Shown here in pieces: positions 40,350-50,719 of a stretch of 64,000 nt of DNA. Origin of the DNA: an uncultured Pelagibacteraceae bacterium (GTDB lineage Bacteria; Pseudomonadota; Alphaproteobacteria; Pelagibacterales; Pelagibacteraceae); NCBI GenBank assembly GCA_902579985.1, contig CACHIV010000002.1:1-64000 (forward strand), read 5' to 3'. Every line of letters begins with the position of its first letter. The first letter of the stretch is position 1. The position numbers were made by a program, and so were the translations under genes. Under the pieces are notes generated by a model that was not told where the DNA came from, made no database searches, and saw only the letters and a list, made by a program, of their open reading frames with translations.

Positions 40350-42130
40350 TATCTTACAAAATTTATCTGAATTTTTGCACCATCTTGAATTGGAATAAAG
40401 TTTATTGAACCATTATGATCATTTATAATTTTATTAACAATTGCTAAACCTAAACCTGTACCTTTTTTTTTGGTTGTAAAATATGGATCTAATATATTTT
40501 TAATGTTTTTAGAAAATATTTCAAAACCTAAGCCATTGTCAATAATAATAAAATCTATATTTGATTCTTTATTTTTCAATTTGATCTCTATTTTACCATT
40601 AAAACTATTATTTTTATTACGCTTTTCTTGAATACTTTCAATAGAATTTTTAATCAAATTAAAAAAAACTCTACTTAATTGCTCATAATCTGAATTTAAT
40701 ATTGTTTTTTCACTGTCATAATTAAAATCAATTGAAATATCTGAATCTAATTCTTTTATTAAATTAATATTTTCATTAATTATAGAAACTAAATTATTAT
40801 CTTTAAGTATTGGTTTTGGCATTCTAGCAAAATCTGAAAATTCATTTACTAAATTTTCAATTTGTTTTATTTGTTTAGTTATAATCTTTAAACCTTTATT
40901 AAATTTGTTATCATCTTGAGTTTCAACATTTTTTGAATATTCATTTTTTAATTTATCTAATGTTAATTGTATTGGAGTGAGTGGATTTTTTATTTCATGT
41001 GCTAATTTTCTTGCAAGATTTTCCCATGCTTCATGTCTTTCATTAATAATTAATTTATTTTGTTGAGTTTTCAATTTTTCAGTCATTAGATTAAAATTTT
41101 TATTTAAAATCTCCATATCTTTGTCTGATTTTATTTCTGGAACTTTAGTATCTAAATTTCCCATTCCAATATTTGATGATGCAATAATTAAATTATTTAT
41201 AGATCTAAAGAATCTTGATGAAAATCTTATTGCAATAGATATTGATAAAAATAACAATAATGAAACTACAACAAGATAAATAAATGCAAAAGAAATTTTA
41301 ATTCCAGTTTGTTTATTTAAAACTGTATAGTAAAAATTAAGAGCTTCTTCTGACTCAATTAAATATTGTGAAATCTTTTGATCTAAATATTTAACTATAT
41401 ATAAATATTTATCATCAAAATTTTCAAGTTTTATAATTGAAGCAGACTGATTTTTGTAAGCATTTATAATTTTAAGTGGTCGTTTGTCATTTGAAACCAT
41501 CTCAAGTGCATCTTTTAATGGGGGGCGATATAAATCTATGTCCTGCAATGTGCTTAAGAAAAGATTTCCATTTATATCAATAATATGTACTTCATCCATA
41601 CCACGAATTAATTTTTGAGTATTAAGAAAACTTTTAAATTGATTTATATTCATTTTTAAAAAATTAGCACTTTTGTTTAAATCATAAGCTATTAAGATAA
41701 TTTCTGATTGAGTCTTCGTTCTAACTTCTTCTGTATAACTTTTTGCAACTTCATAAGAATTGTTTACAGCTGTTGTGATTTTTTTATCTAAATACTTATC
41801 AAGTGCAAAAGATAAAAGGAATAAAGAAAATAGTGAAATTAATATTGATGGTATTAAAGTAAATAAAGCAAAAAATGTTATATACTTTCTATTGGCTCTG
41901 GCACCACTTATATCAATATCAATCTTTAGAGAGCTTTTAACTTCTTTAAAAATCATTAAGAAAAGAAGAAGTAATAATCCTATATTTCCAATTAAAAGAA
42001 TTTGAAGATTCTTATCACTTAATTTAACAAAACCTTTATCAATAAAGGTTAAAAATGTTATAAATCCCAATAACAAAGTTATTAAAAATATTATAGTTAT
42101 AAAAATATTTTTTTTGATAAAATCAATCAT
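40349..42130 (-). CDS. ntrY: Nitrogen sensor histidine kinase NtrY
   Basis: HAMP, LAHEIKNPLTPIQLTLDKLKNEY, GTGLGLAIVNKI; adjacent to ntrX. Confidence 0.9.
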   Translation of the reverse strand: MIDFIKKNIFITIIFLITLLLGFITFLTFIDKGFVKLSDKNLQILLIGNIGLLLLLFLMIFKEVKSSLKIDIDISGARANRKYITFFALFTLIPSILISLFSLFLLSFALDKYLDKKITTAVNNSYEVAKSYTEEVRTKTQSEIILIAYDLNKSANFLKMNINQFKSFLNTQKLIRGMDEVHIIDINGNLFLSTLQDIDLYRPPLKDALEMVSNDKRPLKIINAYKNQSASIIKLENFDDKYLYIVKYLDQKISQYLIESEEALNFYYTVLNKQTGIKISFAFIYLVVVSLLLFLSISIAIRFSSRFFRSINNLIIASSNIGMGNLDTKVPEIKSDKDMEILNKNFNLMTEKLKTQQNKLIINERHEAWENLARKLAHEIKNPLTPIQLTLDKLKNEYSKNVETQDDNKFNKGLKIITKQIKQIENLVNEFSDFARMPKPILKDNNLVSIINENINLIKELDSDISIDFNYDSEKTILNSDYEQLSRVFFNLIKNSIESIQEKRNKNNSFNGKIEIKLKNKESNIDFIIIDNGLGFEIFSKNIKNILDPYFTTKKKGTGLGLAIVNKIINDHNGSINFIPIQDGAKIQINFVR

Positions 42131-42163
42131 TGTGAGATAAGTAGACTAATATATATTTTTATC

Positions 42164-43279
42164 ATGAATAACTGTTTTATAATACTTGCTGCTGGAGAAA
42201 GTAAAAGATTTAATTCTAAGACACCTAAACCATACAGCTTATACAGAGGAAAACCTTTGTTATTGCATTCTATAGATAAAGCTAAAAAATATAATAAATT
42301 TAGCAAAATTATTCTGGTGATTAATAAAAAACATAAAAAATATATTAAAAAACTTAGAATTAAAGATATTAAAATAATAGATGGTGGAAAAACACGTGCT
42401 GAGTCTGCTTATAAAAGTTTAAAATACTTAAAAAAGTACAATATAAAAAGAGTTATGATTCATGATGCTGCTAGACCGAATTTTTCTTTAAAACTTTTAG
42501 ATAAATTAATTAATGCAAGTAAATCCAATTATTGTGTAATACCAGCACTGCAAGCTACCGACACTATTAAACAAAAGATCTTTAAAAAAATTAAAAATCT
42601 AAGAAGAGAAAATATTTATTTAGTACAAACTCCACAAATATTCGATTATAAAAAATTATATAGTTTACAATCTGATATAAGTACAAATATAACTGATGAT
42701 GCTAGTCTATTTTTATCTAAAGGCAAAAAGATAAAGATTATTAAAGGAGAAACTTCTAATAATAAAATAACAATAAATTCTGATACTAAAATTTCCAATA
42801 AGATAAAATATGGAATAGGTTTTGATGTTCACAGATTAGTTCCTAATAAAAGTTTATATTTAGGAGGTATTAAAATTCCTTCATCTCTAGGAACATTGGG
42901 TCATTCAGACGGAGATCCTGTACTTCATGCTTTAATAGATTCTATATTGGGAGCATGTTCTATGGGGGATATTGGTCAAAAATTTTCAGACAAAAGTAAA
43001 AAATATAAAAATATTAGATCAACTATTTTAATTAAAAAAATTTTAGATCAGATAAAATCTAAAAATTTTTCAATAAATAATATTGATTTAAATATAATTG
43101 CTCAAAAGCCTAGAATTTCAAAATTTAAAAATAAAATCCATCAATCAATTTCAAAAATTTGTGAAATATCAAAAAATCAAATAAATATAAAAGGTAAAAC
43201 AACGGAAAAACTAGGTTTAATTGGTAAAGAAAAAGCTATCGCATGTGAAGTAATAACTTCTGTAATTAAATATGATTAA
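42164..43279 (+). CDS. ispDF: Bifunctional IspD/IspF
   Basis: N-terminal IspD (LAAGESKRF, HDAARPNFS), C-terminal IspF (GIGFDVHRLVP, HSDGDPVLHALIDSILGA). Confidence 0.95.
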   Translation: MNNCFIILAAGESKRFNSKTPKPYSLYRGKPLLLHSIDKAKKYNKFSKIILVINKKHKKYIKKLRIKDIKIIDGGKTRAESAYKSLKYLKKYNIKRVMIHDAARPNFSLKLLDKLINASKSNYCVIPALQATDTIKQKIFKKIKNLRRENIYLVQTPQIFDYKKLYSLQSDISTNITDDASLFLSKGKKIKIIKGETSNNKITINSDTKISNKIKYGIGFDVHRLVPNKSLYLGGIKIPSSLGTLGHSDGDPVLHALIDSILGACSMGDIGQKFSDKSKKYKNIRSTILIKKILDQIKSKNFSINNIDLNIIAQKPRISKFKNKIHQSISKICEISKNQINIKGKTTEKLGLIGKEKAIACEVITSVIKYD

Positions 43280-43766
43280 CAAAATAAATTTTTTATTTGT
43301 CACTTTATTTGGAATTGGAAAATTAAAAAAAATACCTGGTAGTTATGCATCATTGATAACTACTATTTTTCTATTTCTTTTATTTCATATATTAAATTTT
43401 TCACCAAGTATTGTTTTAATAGTAATAATAATTATATTTTTTATATCTCTTTATTCAGTGAATAAATTTATAAAAAATTTAGATAATAAAGATCCTAAAG
43501 AAATAGTAATTGATGAATTTATTGGTCAATCAATTCCAATATGTCTTTATGAAATTGCACATGAAGGAACAAAAGAAAATAGTCAAGTATTAACATTCTA
43601 CTTTATAATGTTTATCTTATTTAGAATATTCGATATCACTAAACCATACCCTGTAAGTTATTATGATAAAAACTTTAAAAATAGTTTTGGTGTTATTATG
43701 GATGATGTTTGTGCTGGATTATATGTTGTAGCTGTCCTTGTTTTATATATGGTAATTATATCATGA
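43272..43766 (+). CDS. pgpA: Phosphatidylglycerophosphatase A
   Basis: GIGKLKKIPGSYASL, VIDEFIGQSIP, RIFDITKPYPVSYYD. Confidence 0.88.
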   Translation: MINKINFLFVTLFGIGKLKKIPGSYASLITTIFLFLLFHILNFSPSIVLIVIIIIFFISLYSVNKFIKNLDNKDPKEIVIDEFIGQSIPICLYEIAHEGTKENSQVLTFYFIMFILFRIFDITKPYPVSYYDKNFKNSFGVIMDDVCAGLYVVAVLVLYMVIIS

Positions 43767-44236
43767 AAAAACTCTCTCAAAAAATAGTTAAATTGCTTAC
43801 TTTAAAGAGATTAAAGATATCTTTCGTAGAATCTTGCACTGGTGGTTTACTTTCAAATAATATAACTTTAATAAGTGGGGCTTCTAAAGTTTTTACTCTT
43901 GGATTAGTTACATATTCAAACCAAACTAAAATTAACATTCTCAGAGTTCCTAAAAAAATAATAATGAAACATGGTGCTGTAAGTTATGAAACCTGTTTAT
44001 CTATGGTTAAAAATTTGAACAAAATTAGTAAAACTGACATTTCTGTCTCAATTACAGGAATTGCTGGACCTAAAGGGGGGACTAAGCATAAACCTGTAGG
44101 TTTAGTATATATAGGTATTAAAAAAAATAATAAAACATTCATAAAAAAGTACTTATTTAAAAATAAAATAAGATCTTCAATTCAAAGGGCAACAGTTAAT
44201 AGGGCTTTAAATTTAATTTTAGCTTTTATTAAATAG
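43763..44236 (+). CDS. CinA C-terminal domain amidohydrolase family protein
   Basis: VESCTGGLLSNNIT, SITGIAGPKGGTKHKPVGLVYIG; start at MKKLSQK. Confidence 0.9.
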   Translation: MKKLSQKIVKLLTLKRLKISFVESCTGGLLSNNITLISGASKVFTLGLVTYSNQTKINILRVPKKIIMKHGAVSYETCLSMVKNLNKISKTDISVSITGIAGPKGGTKHKPVGLVYIGIKKNNKTFIKKYLFKNKIRSSIQRATVNRALNLILAFIK

Positions 44237-44668
44237 TTCTTCTGCTCTTTTTTGAAAAGCATCAGCAATTTTATCTAATCCAAACTGAAAAGATTTAGTC
44301 ATAATTACATTTAAAAAATGATTTTTAAGCTCAAAATCAACATCAAAAGAAACTTCAGTAAAATTATTTTTTTCTTTAAAATACCATTTGTTTTCTAAAT
44401 GTTTTAAAGGCCCATCAAGATTAGTAACATAAATTGAGTTTTCATTTTTGTTAAATTTTACATCGCTTTTATATGTGTCTTGAAATGGACCTTTTCCAAT
44501 AGTTAAATCTGCAATTATTAATAATAGTTCACCTTCATATTTTTTTTCATAAATTTTTGCATTAAGACAAAAAGGAACAAATTTAGGATATTTTTCTATA
44601 TCCAGTACAAGATTAATTAAGTCATTTTTTTTACATTCAATTAATCTCTTAACTGAAGCTTTAGGCAT
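44219..44668 (-). CDS. COQ10/RatA-like START-family protein
   Basis: DLINLVLDIEKYPKFVPFCLNAKIYEK; VDFELKNHFLN. Confidence 0.85.
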   Translation of the reverse strand: MPKASVKRLIECKKNDLINLVLDIEKYPKFVPFCLNAKIYEKKYEGELLLIIADLTIGKGPFQDTYKSDVKFNKNENSIYVTNLDGPLKHLENKWYFKEKNNFTEVSFDVDFELKNHFLNVIMTKSFQFGLDKIADAFQKRAEELFNKS

Positions 44669-45588
44669 TAATTTTTATTTTTTCTATTTTGTTGAAGCTT
44701 CGCAAAATCTTCGTCTGCGTGATAAGATGATCGAGTAAGTGGAGACGACGATACTAATAAAAAACCTTTAGCTTTAGCAATTTCCCCTAACTCATCAAAT
44801 TCTTTGGGTGAATAATATCTGTCTAAAGGAAAATGTTTAACTGAAGGTTGAAGATATTGGCCAATAGTTAAAAAATCAACATCAGCTGATTTTAAATCAT
44901 CCATTACCTGTATAATTTCTTCCTTTTTTTCTCCAAGTCCAACCATTATTCCAGACTTAGTAAATATATTTTTGTTTATTTTTTTTGCATTTTTTAACAG
45001 TTCTAATGATGAAAAATATCTAGAACCAGGTCGTACTTTTAGATAAAGGCTTGGAACGGTTTCAATATTGTGATTAAAAACATCTGGATTTGCGTCTAAA
45101 ACTTTTTTATAGGAATCTCCTTTTCTTAAAAAATCTGGCGTTAAAACTTCTATTGTTGTTTTGGGATTTATTTTTCTAGTTTGTTTAATAACTTCATAAA
45201 AATGATTTGAGCCACCATCCTTTAAATCATCTCTATCCACTGATGTAATTACTACATGTCTTAAATTTAATTTTTTTACTGCACTAGATATTTTATAAGA
45301 CTCAAAAGGATCTAATTTGCCAGGTTTACCAGTTTTAACATCACAAAAAGCACATGCTCTCGTACAAGTATCACCCATAATCATAAATGTTGCATGTCTT
45401 TTGCTCCAACACTCTGTAATATTTGGACAATTTGCTTCCTGACAAACTGTTATTAGATTATTTTTATTTATAATTGTTTTTGTTAAAAAAAATTCTTTAC
45501 TATTTGTTAATTTAGATCTAATCCAAATTGGTTTTTTTTTAATTGGATTAGAAGGTTTATTAATTTTTTCTGGGTGCCTAATTTTCAT
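44668..45588 (-). CDS. lipA: Lipoyl synthase
   Basis: [34 protein letters not shown] radical-SAM motifs. Confidence 0.97.
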   Translation of the reverse strand: MKIRHPEKINKPSNPIKKKPIWIRSKLTNSKEFFLTKTIINKNNLITVCQEANCPNITECWSKRHATFMIMGDTCTRACAFCDVKTGKPGKLDPFESYKISSAVKKLNLRHVVITSVDRDDLKDGGSNHFYEVIKQTRKINPKTTIEVLTPDFLRKGDSYKKVLDANPDVFNHNIETVPSLYLKVRPGSRYFSSLELLKNAKKINKNIFTKSGIMVGLGEKKEEIIQVMDDLKSADVDFLTIGQYLQPSVKHFPLDRYYSPKEFDELGEIAKAKGFLLVSSSPLTRSSYHADEDFAKLQQNRKNKN

Positions 45589-45881
45589 TAATTTTTAATT
45601 ATATAAATTGTTTCTCCCTCTTTACCAAATAAAAATTTTTTTCTGATTAATATCTCAATATAATCCAAATCTAAATTACTACTTAATAAAGAATTTTTAA
45701 ATTCAAGATCTTCTATTTTATTTTTTAAAATAGCTTCTTTATTTTGAAGAGTTAATAATATCTCCTTTTTTTTAAAGTAAGAAAATAAACCTCTTTCTCC
45801 ATCTAATAAATTAAAAAAAAAATAGAGTAATAAAAAAGTCGAAATTAACAAAAAATAATTTTTTTTAATTTTACCAAACAT
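45588..45881 (-). CDS. FtsB/DivIC-like septum formation initiator
   Basis: Single TM plus coiled coil, [33 protein letters not shown]; upstream of lipA, after eno. Confidence 0.7.
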   Translation of the reverse strand: MFGKIKKNYFLLISTFLLLYFFFNLLDGERGLFSYFKKKEILLTLQNKEAILKNKIEDLEFKNSLLSSNLDLDYIEILIRKKFLFGKEGETIYIIKN

Positions 45882-47137
45882 TAATTAATTTTATTCATTC
45901 TTGCTTTTTTTCCAAGCAATTCTTCTATACGTAATAATTGATTATATTTAGCAACTCTTTCAGATCTTGCTAAAGAACCAGTTTTAATTTGATTAGAATT
46001 AGTACCTACCGCTAGATCAGAAATAAATGTATCTTCACTATCACCAGATCTATGTGAAATAATTGTTTCAAATCCTATAATTTTTGCAAATTTAATAACT
46101 TCTAATGTTTCAGATACTGTTCCTATCTGATTCAGTTTAATCAAAATCGAATTAGATGAATTATTTAAAAAACCTTTTTTTAGTCTTTCTAAGTTAGTAA
46201 CGTAAAGATCATCACCTATTAATTGTATTTTATTCAGTAATTTCATAAATTTATTCCATGATTTCCAATCATTCTCTGCAAAAGGATCTTCAATAGATTT
46301 TATCTTATATTTATTAATAATTCTTAAATAGCCTTTAATAGATTTTTCTACTGAAATAAATTTTTTTGAATGTATAGAATATTTGTTTTTTTTATAAAGT
46401 TCGTTTGCAGCTACATCTAAACAAATAGATACATCTTTACCATTTTTAAATCCTGATTTCTTAATAGCAGTTACAAGTAAATCTAATGCTTTTTCATTGT
46501 TATTTATCATTGGGGCAAATCCGCCCTCATCTCCAACAGATGTCGATAAACCTTTTTTTTTTATCAAATCTTTTAATTTATTTATAACAATAAAACAAAT
46601 TCTCATCGCTTCTTTAAAACTTTTAGCTTTATCAGGTCTAATCATAAACTCTTGTATTCTTAAACCGTTATTAGCATGGGCACCACCATTTATAACGTTC
46701 ATTAAGGGAAAAGGTAATTTGAAATTATTTTTTACTAAAAAATTTTTATACAAAGGAATTCTTTTTATTTTAGAAGAAAGTTTCTTTACTGCCATAGATA
46801 CAGCCAATATAGCATTTGCACCAAATTTAGTTTTTTGTGTTGTACCATCAAGATTTATTAAGATTATATCAATTCTTTCTTGATCATGAACATTTAAACC
46901 TTTAAGTTTTTTTGAAATTTTTTTATTTACTAGGTCTACAGCAATTAAAACACTTCTACCTAAATATTTCTTATTATTTTTATCTCTTTTTTCAAAAGCT
47001 TCGTATGTCCCAGTTGATGCACCCGAAGGACAAATCGCTGATGAACTAAAATTTTTTGAATATACTTCTGCTTCTATCGTAGGATTTCCTCTACTGTCAA
47101 ATACTTGACGGGCTTTTACTTTTAAAATTTTACTCAC
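45881..47137 (-). CDS. eno: Enolase
   Basis: ARQVFDSRGNPTIEAEV, GDEGGFAP, IKLNQIGTVSETLE, SHRSGDSEDTFISDLAVG. Confidence 0.97.
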   Translation of the reverse strand: MSKILKVKARQVFDSRGNPTIEAEVYSKNFSSSAICPSGASTGTYEAFEKRDKNNKKYLGRSVLIAVDLVNKKISKKLKGLNVHDQERIDIILINLDGTTQKTKFGANAILAVSMAVKKLSSKIKRIPLYKNFLVKNNFKLPFPLMNVINGGAHANNGLRIQEFMIRPDKAKSFKEAMRICFIVINKLKDLIKKKGLSTSVGDEGGFAPMINNNEKALDLLVTAIKKSGFKNGKDVSICLDVAANELYKKNKYSIHSKKFISVEKSIKGYLRIINKYKIKSIEDPFAENDWKSWNKFMKLLNKIQLIGDDLYVTNLERLKKGFLNNSSNSILIKLNQIGTVSETLEVIKFAKIIGFETIISHRSGDSEDTFISDLAVGTNSNQIKTGSLARSERVAKYNQLLRIEELLGKKARMNKIN

Positions 47138-47961
47138 TAATTCTTAATTAAATTATCTATATCTGAAAGTTGTTTTAATAAATTTTCTAATTTATCTAAA
47201 GGAACCATATTTGGTCCATCTGATGGAGCATTATCTGGATCTTGATGAGTTTCAATAAATACTCCAGCGACACCAACAGCAACAGCTGCTCTTGCCAAAT
47301 ACTCTACAAATTCTCTTTGGCCTCCACTTTTTTCTCCTAGTCCACCTGGTTGCTGAACGGAGTGAGTCGCATCAAAGATAACTGGATAACCATTTTTTGC
47401 CATTATTGGTAATGCTCTCATATCTGAAACTAAAGTATTATATCCAAAACTTGCACCTCTCTCAGTGACTAAAATATTTTTATTACCCGAGTCTGAAATT
47501 TTTTTAGTTACATTAATCATATCCCATGGAGCTAAAAACTGTCCTTTTTTAACATTTATAATCTTATTTGTTTTTGCTGCCGCAACTAATAAGTCTGTTT
47601 GTCTACATAAAAATGCTGGAATTTGAAGTACATCAACATGATTTGCAACTACTGAACACTGTTCAATGTTATGAATATCAGTCAGAATAGGGACGCCTAA
47701 TTGTTTTCTAATTTTATCAAAAACTGGAAGTGATGCTTCTAAACCTGCTCCTCTTTTTCCTTTAAGACTAGTTCTATTTGCTTTATCAAATGATGTTTTG
47801 TAAATAAATCCGACATTAAATTTCTTAGTAATTTCTTTAATTTTTCCTGCCATATCCATAGCATGTTGTTCTGTTTCAAGTTGGCAAGGTCCTGCAATTA
47901 TACAAATCTTATTATCGTTGGAGATTTCAATTTTTCCACAATTTACTTTAATACTGCTCAT
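47137..47961 (-). CDS. kdsA: 3-deoxy-8-phosphooctulonate synthase
   Basis: IAGPCQLETEQHA, FDKANRTS, DATHSVQQPGG. Confidence 0.96.
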   Translation of the reverse strand: MSSIKVNCGKIEISNDNKICIIAGPCQLETEQHAMDMAGKIKEITKKFNVGFIYKTSFDKANRTSLKGKRGAGLEASLPVFDKIRKQLGVPILTDIHNIEQCSVVANHVDVLQIPAFLCRQTDLLVAAAKTNKIINVKKGQFLAPWDMINVTKKISDSGNKNILVTERGASFGYNTLVSDMRALPIMAKNGYPVIFDATHSVQQPGGLGEKSGGQREFVEYLARAAVAVGVAGVFIETHQDPDNAPSDGPNMVPLDKLENLLKQLSDIDNLIKN

Positions 47962-49574
47962 TTATGATTTTTTGCTGCTTTGATAAAAGACGAGAATAAA
48001 GGATGTGGGGCCAAAGGTCTAGATTTAAATTCAGGATGAAACTGAACACCTATAAACCAAGGATGATTTTTAAGCTCTATTATCTCTGGTAATTTGTGAT
48101 CTGGTGACATTCCTGAAAAAATTAATCCCTTTCTTTCAAATTGATCTTTAAGATTGTTATTAACTTCATATCTATGTCTATGTCTTTCCTTTATATATCT
48201 AGATTTATAAATTCTGTTTATGGCAGAATTATTTCTTAATTTAGCTTCATATAAGCCTAATCTCATTGTTCCACCTAAATTTTTATCTGTTCCTTTAATT
48301 ATTTTTCCATTTTTATCCCATTCACTAATCAATCCTATGACTGGATAACATTTTTTATCTAATTCACTTGATCCAGCTTTTTTAATTTTTAATTTATTTC
48401 TTGCAAATTCAATAATAGCCATCTGCATTCCAAAGCAAATACCAAGAAAAGGTATCTTATTTTCTCTGGCAAATTTTATTGCTGAAATTTTACCTTCAGT
48501 TCCTCTTTTACCAAAGCCCCCCGGTATTAATAATCCTGAAACATTTTGAAGACTTTTTTTAATTTCATTAGTTTTTAACTTATCTGACTCTATTCTAATT
48601 AAATTTACTTTTACTTTATTAGAAATACCTCCATGAATTAAAGCTTCATCTAAAGATTTATAAGCATCTTTCAAATTTACATATTTTCCAATTATTGCAA
48701 TATTGACTATTTTTTTTGTATTTAAGGTAATTTTTGTAATTCTCTTCCATGGACTTAGATTAGCCCTTTTTTTGGATTTTAGTTTAAAATATTTTAAAAC
48801 TTGTTTATCAAGTTTTTGATTAAAAAAACTAATAGGTGCTTCATAAATTGTTCTTACATCTACTGTTTCAATAACATTATCAATTGAAACATTACAAAAT
48901 AAAGATATTTTTTTTCTTTGATCTAAAGGTATAGATTGTTGAGATCTACAAATAATTATATCTGGTTGGATACCAATACTTCTCAACTCTTTAACTGAAT
49001 GTTGAGTTGGTTTAGTTTTTATTTCATCTGATGATTTTAAAAAAGGAACAAAAGTTAAATGAATAAATAAAGTCTTTGACTTGCCGTGTTCATTTGAAAA
49101 TTGCCTAATAGCTTCGATAAATGGTAAGCTTTCAATATCTCCCACAGTACCTCCAATCTCACATATAACAAAGTCTTCATCTGATATATCTTTTTTAATA
49201 AATTCTTTTATTCGATTTGTAATATGAGGTATAACTTGAACTGTTTTTCCGAGATACCCTCCTTGTCTTTCTCTTTTAATTACATCACTATAAATACGAC
49301 CAGTTGTTATATTATCTGATTGTTTAGAGGATATATTCGTAAATCTTTCATAATGACCTAAATCTAAATCTGTTTCAGCACCATCATCAGTTACAAAAAC
49401 TTCTCCATGTTGAAATGGACTCATTGTTCCAGGATCTACATTTAAGTATGGATCCATTTTTCTTAATCTAACTTTATATCCTTGAGATTTTAATAAGTAA
49501 GCTAACGAAGCTGAAGAGAGACCTTTACCTAGGGATGAAACCACACCGCCAGTGACAAAGATATATCGCGCCAT
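47958..49574 (-). CDS. pyrG: CTP synthase
   Basis: FVTGGVVSSLGKGLSSASLA, GGFGKRGTEGKI, LGICFGMQMAIIEFARN. Confidence 0.97.
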   Translation of the reverse strand: MARYIFVTGGVVSSLGKGLSSASLAYLLKSQGYKVRLRKMDPYLNVDPGTMSPFQHGEVFVTDDGAETDLDLGHYERFTNISSKQSDNITTGRIYSDVIKRERQGGYLGKTVQVIPHITNRIKEFIKKDISDEDFVICEIGGTVGDIESLPFIEAIRQFSNEHGKSKTLFIHLTFVPFLKSSDEIKTKPTQHSVKELRSIGIQPDIIICRSQQSIPLDQRKKISLFCNVSIDNVIETVDVRTIYEAPISFFNQKLDKQVLKYFKLKSKKRANLSPWKRITKITLNTKKIVNIAIIGKYVNLKDAYKSLDEALIHGGISNKVKVNLIRIESDKLKTNEIKKSLQNVSGLLIPGGFGKRGTEGKISAIKFARENKIPFLGICFGMQMAIIEFARNKLKIKKAGSSELDKKCYPVIGLISEWDKNGKIIKGTDKNLGGTMRLGLYEAKLRNNSAINRIYKSRYIKERHRHRYEVNNNLKDQFERKGLIFSGMSPDHKLPEIIELKNHPWFIGVQFHPEFKSRPLAPHPLFSSFIKAAKNHK

Positions 49575-49614
49575 GGAAGTATCTTATAGCGATTATTTAA
49601 TAAAATGAAAAGTC

Positions 49615-49917
49615 TTAATTATTATTTTCTGGAATTGATGGTGTATCGTCTATTTTTTCCTCAGTTTTATCTAAAACTGATGAGGTTGGTGTTAACTCTG
49701 CTCTTGATATTATAGTAAGTGCCAGACTACAAATTATAAATAAAGTTGCAACGATAGCCGTAGCTTTAGTCATAAAATTACCAGCTGATCTAGAAAACAT
49801 AAAATTATCTTGTGAAACACCTATTCCTAAAGCACCACCTTCAGACTTTTGCATAAGTATTAAACACACAAGTACAACGCCTATTACCAAATTGATTACT
49901 AATAAAATATTTTCCAT
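49615..49917 (-). CDS. secG: Preprotein translocase subunit SecG
   Basis: Two TMs, LVCLILMQKSEGGALGIG. Confidence 0.9.
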   Translation of the reverse strand: MENILLVINLVIGVVLVCLILMQKSEGGALGIGVSQDNFMFSRSAGNFMTKATAIVATLFIICSLALTIISRAELTPTSSVLDKTEEKIDDTPSIPENNN

Positions 49918-49922
49918 CTGGA

Positions 49923-50663
49923 CTAACTATAGGTTTTTTTAACTATATCAATAAATTTATTAGCATTTTGAGAAGCTCCACCAATCAAAAAACCATCAAT
50001 GTTATCGATTTCTTTTAAATTTTTAATATTTTTAGGATTAACTGATCCTCCATATAAAATTTTTGGAAATTTTTTTTTAAATTTACTTTTAATAAACTGA
50101 ACTGTTTTTATTAGATCGTTTGATGATGGAATAATACCAGTTCCTATTGCCCAAACTGGTTCGTATGCAATAAAGATTTTTGATTTATTTTTAACTTTTT
50201 TTAAACCAATTTTAATTTGATTGGATAAAATTGATTTTGTCTTTTTTTTTCTTTTTTCAACTAATGTTTCACCAATACAAAAAATAACTTTAAGTTTTGC
50301 TTTTAGTGCACTTTTTATTTTTAGATTAATTAATTTATCATTCTCACCTTTTTTTCTATTTTCAGAATGTCCAACAATTACAAATTGAGCACCAATATTT
50401 TTCAGCATTTTACAATTAACAAATCCAGTAAAAGGTCCATAACTTTCGTTCTCGTGGCAATTTTGAGCACCTATTGCAATTTGACAGTTACTAAATTTTT
50501 TAGACAATGGACTTATTAGAGTATTTGGTGGACAATAAATTAATCTCCCTTTGTTTATTGCTTTAGATTTAGAAAATTTAATAACTTTATTTAATGTATT
50601 TAGTGAAGATAAATTCCCATACATTTTCCAATTAGCTACAAAATACATAAATTTATTTGTCAT
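49923..50663 (-). CDS. tpiA: Triosephosphate isomerase
   Basis: NWKMYG, VGHSENRK, AYEPVWAIGTG, YGGSVNPKN. Confidence 0.96.
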   Translation of the reverse strand: MTNKFMYFVANWKMYGNLSSLNTLNKVIKFSKSKAINKGRLIYCPPNTLISPLSKKFSNCQIAIGAQNCHENESYGPFTGFVNCKMLKNIGAQFVIVGHSENRKKGENDKLINLKIKSALKAKLKVIFCIGETLVEKRKKKTKSILSNQIKIGLKKVKNKSKIFIAYEPVWAIGTGIIPSSNDLIKTVQFIKSKFKKKFPKILYGGSVNPKNIKNLKEIDNIDGFLIGGASQNANKFIDIVKKTYS

Positions 50664-50719
50664 AATGAAAAATTTAATCTATAGGTTTGTATTTTACACT
50701 TCAATATATTTATAAGAGA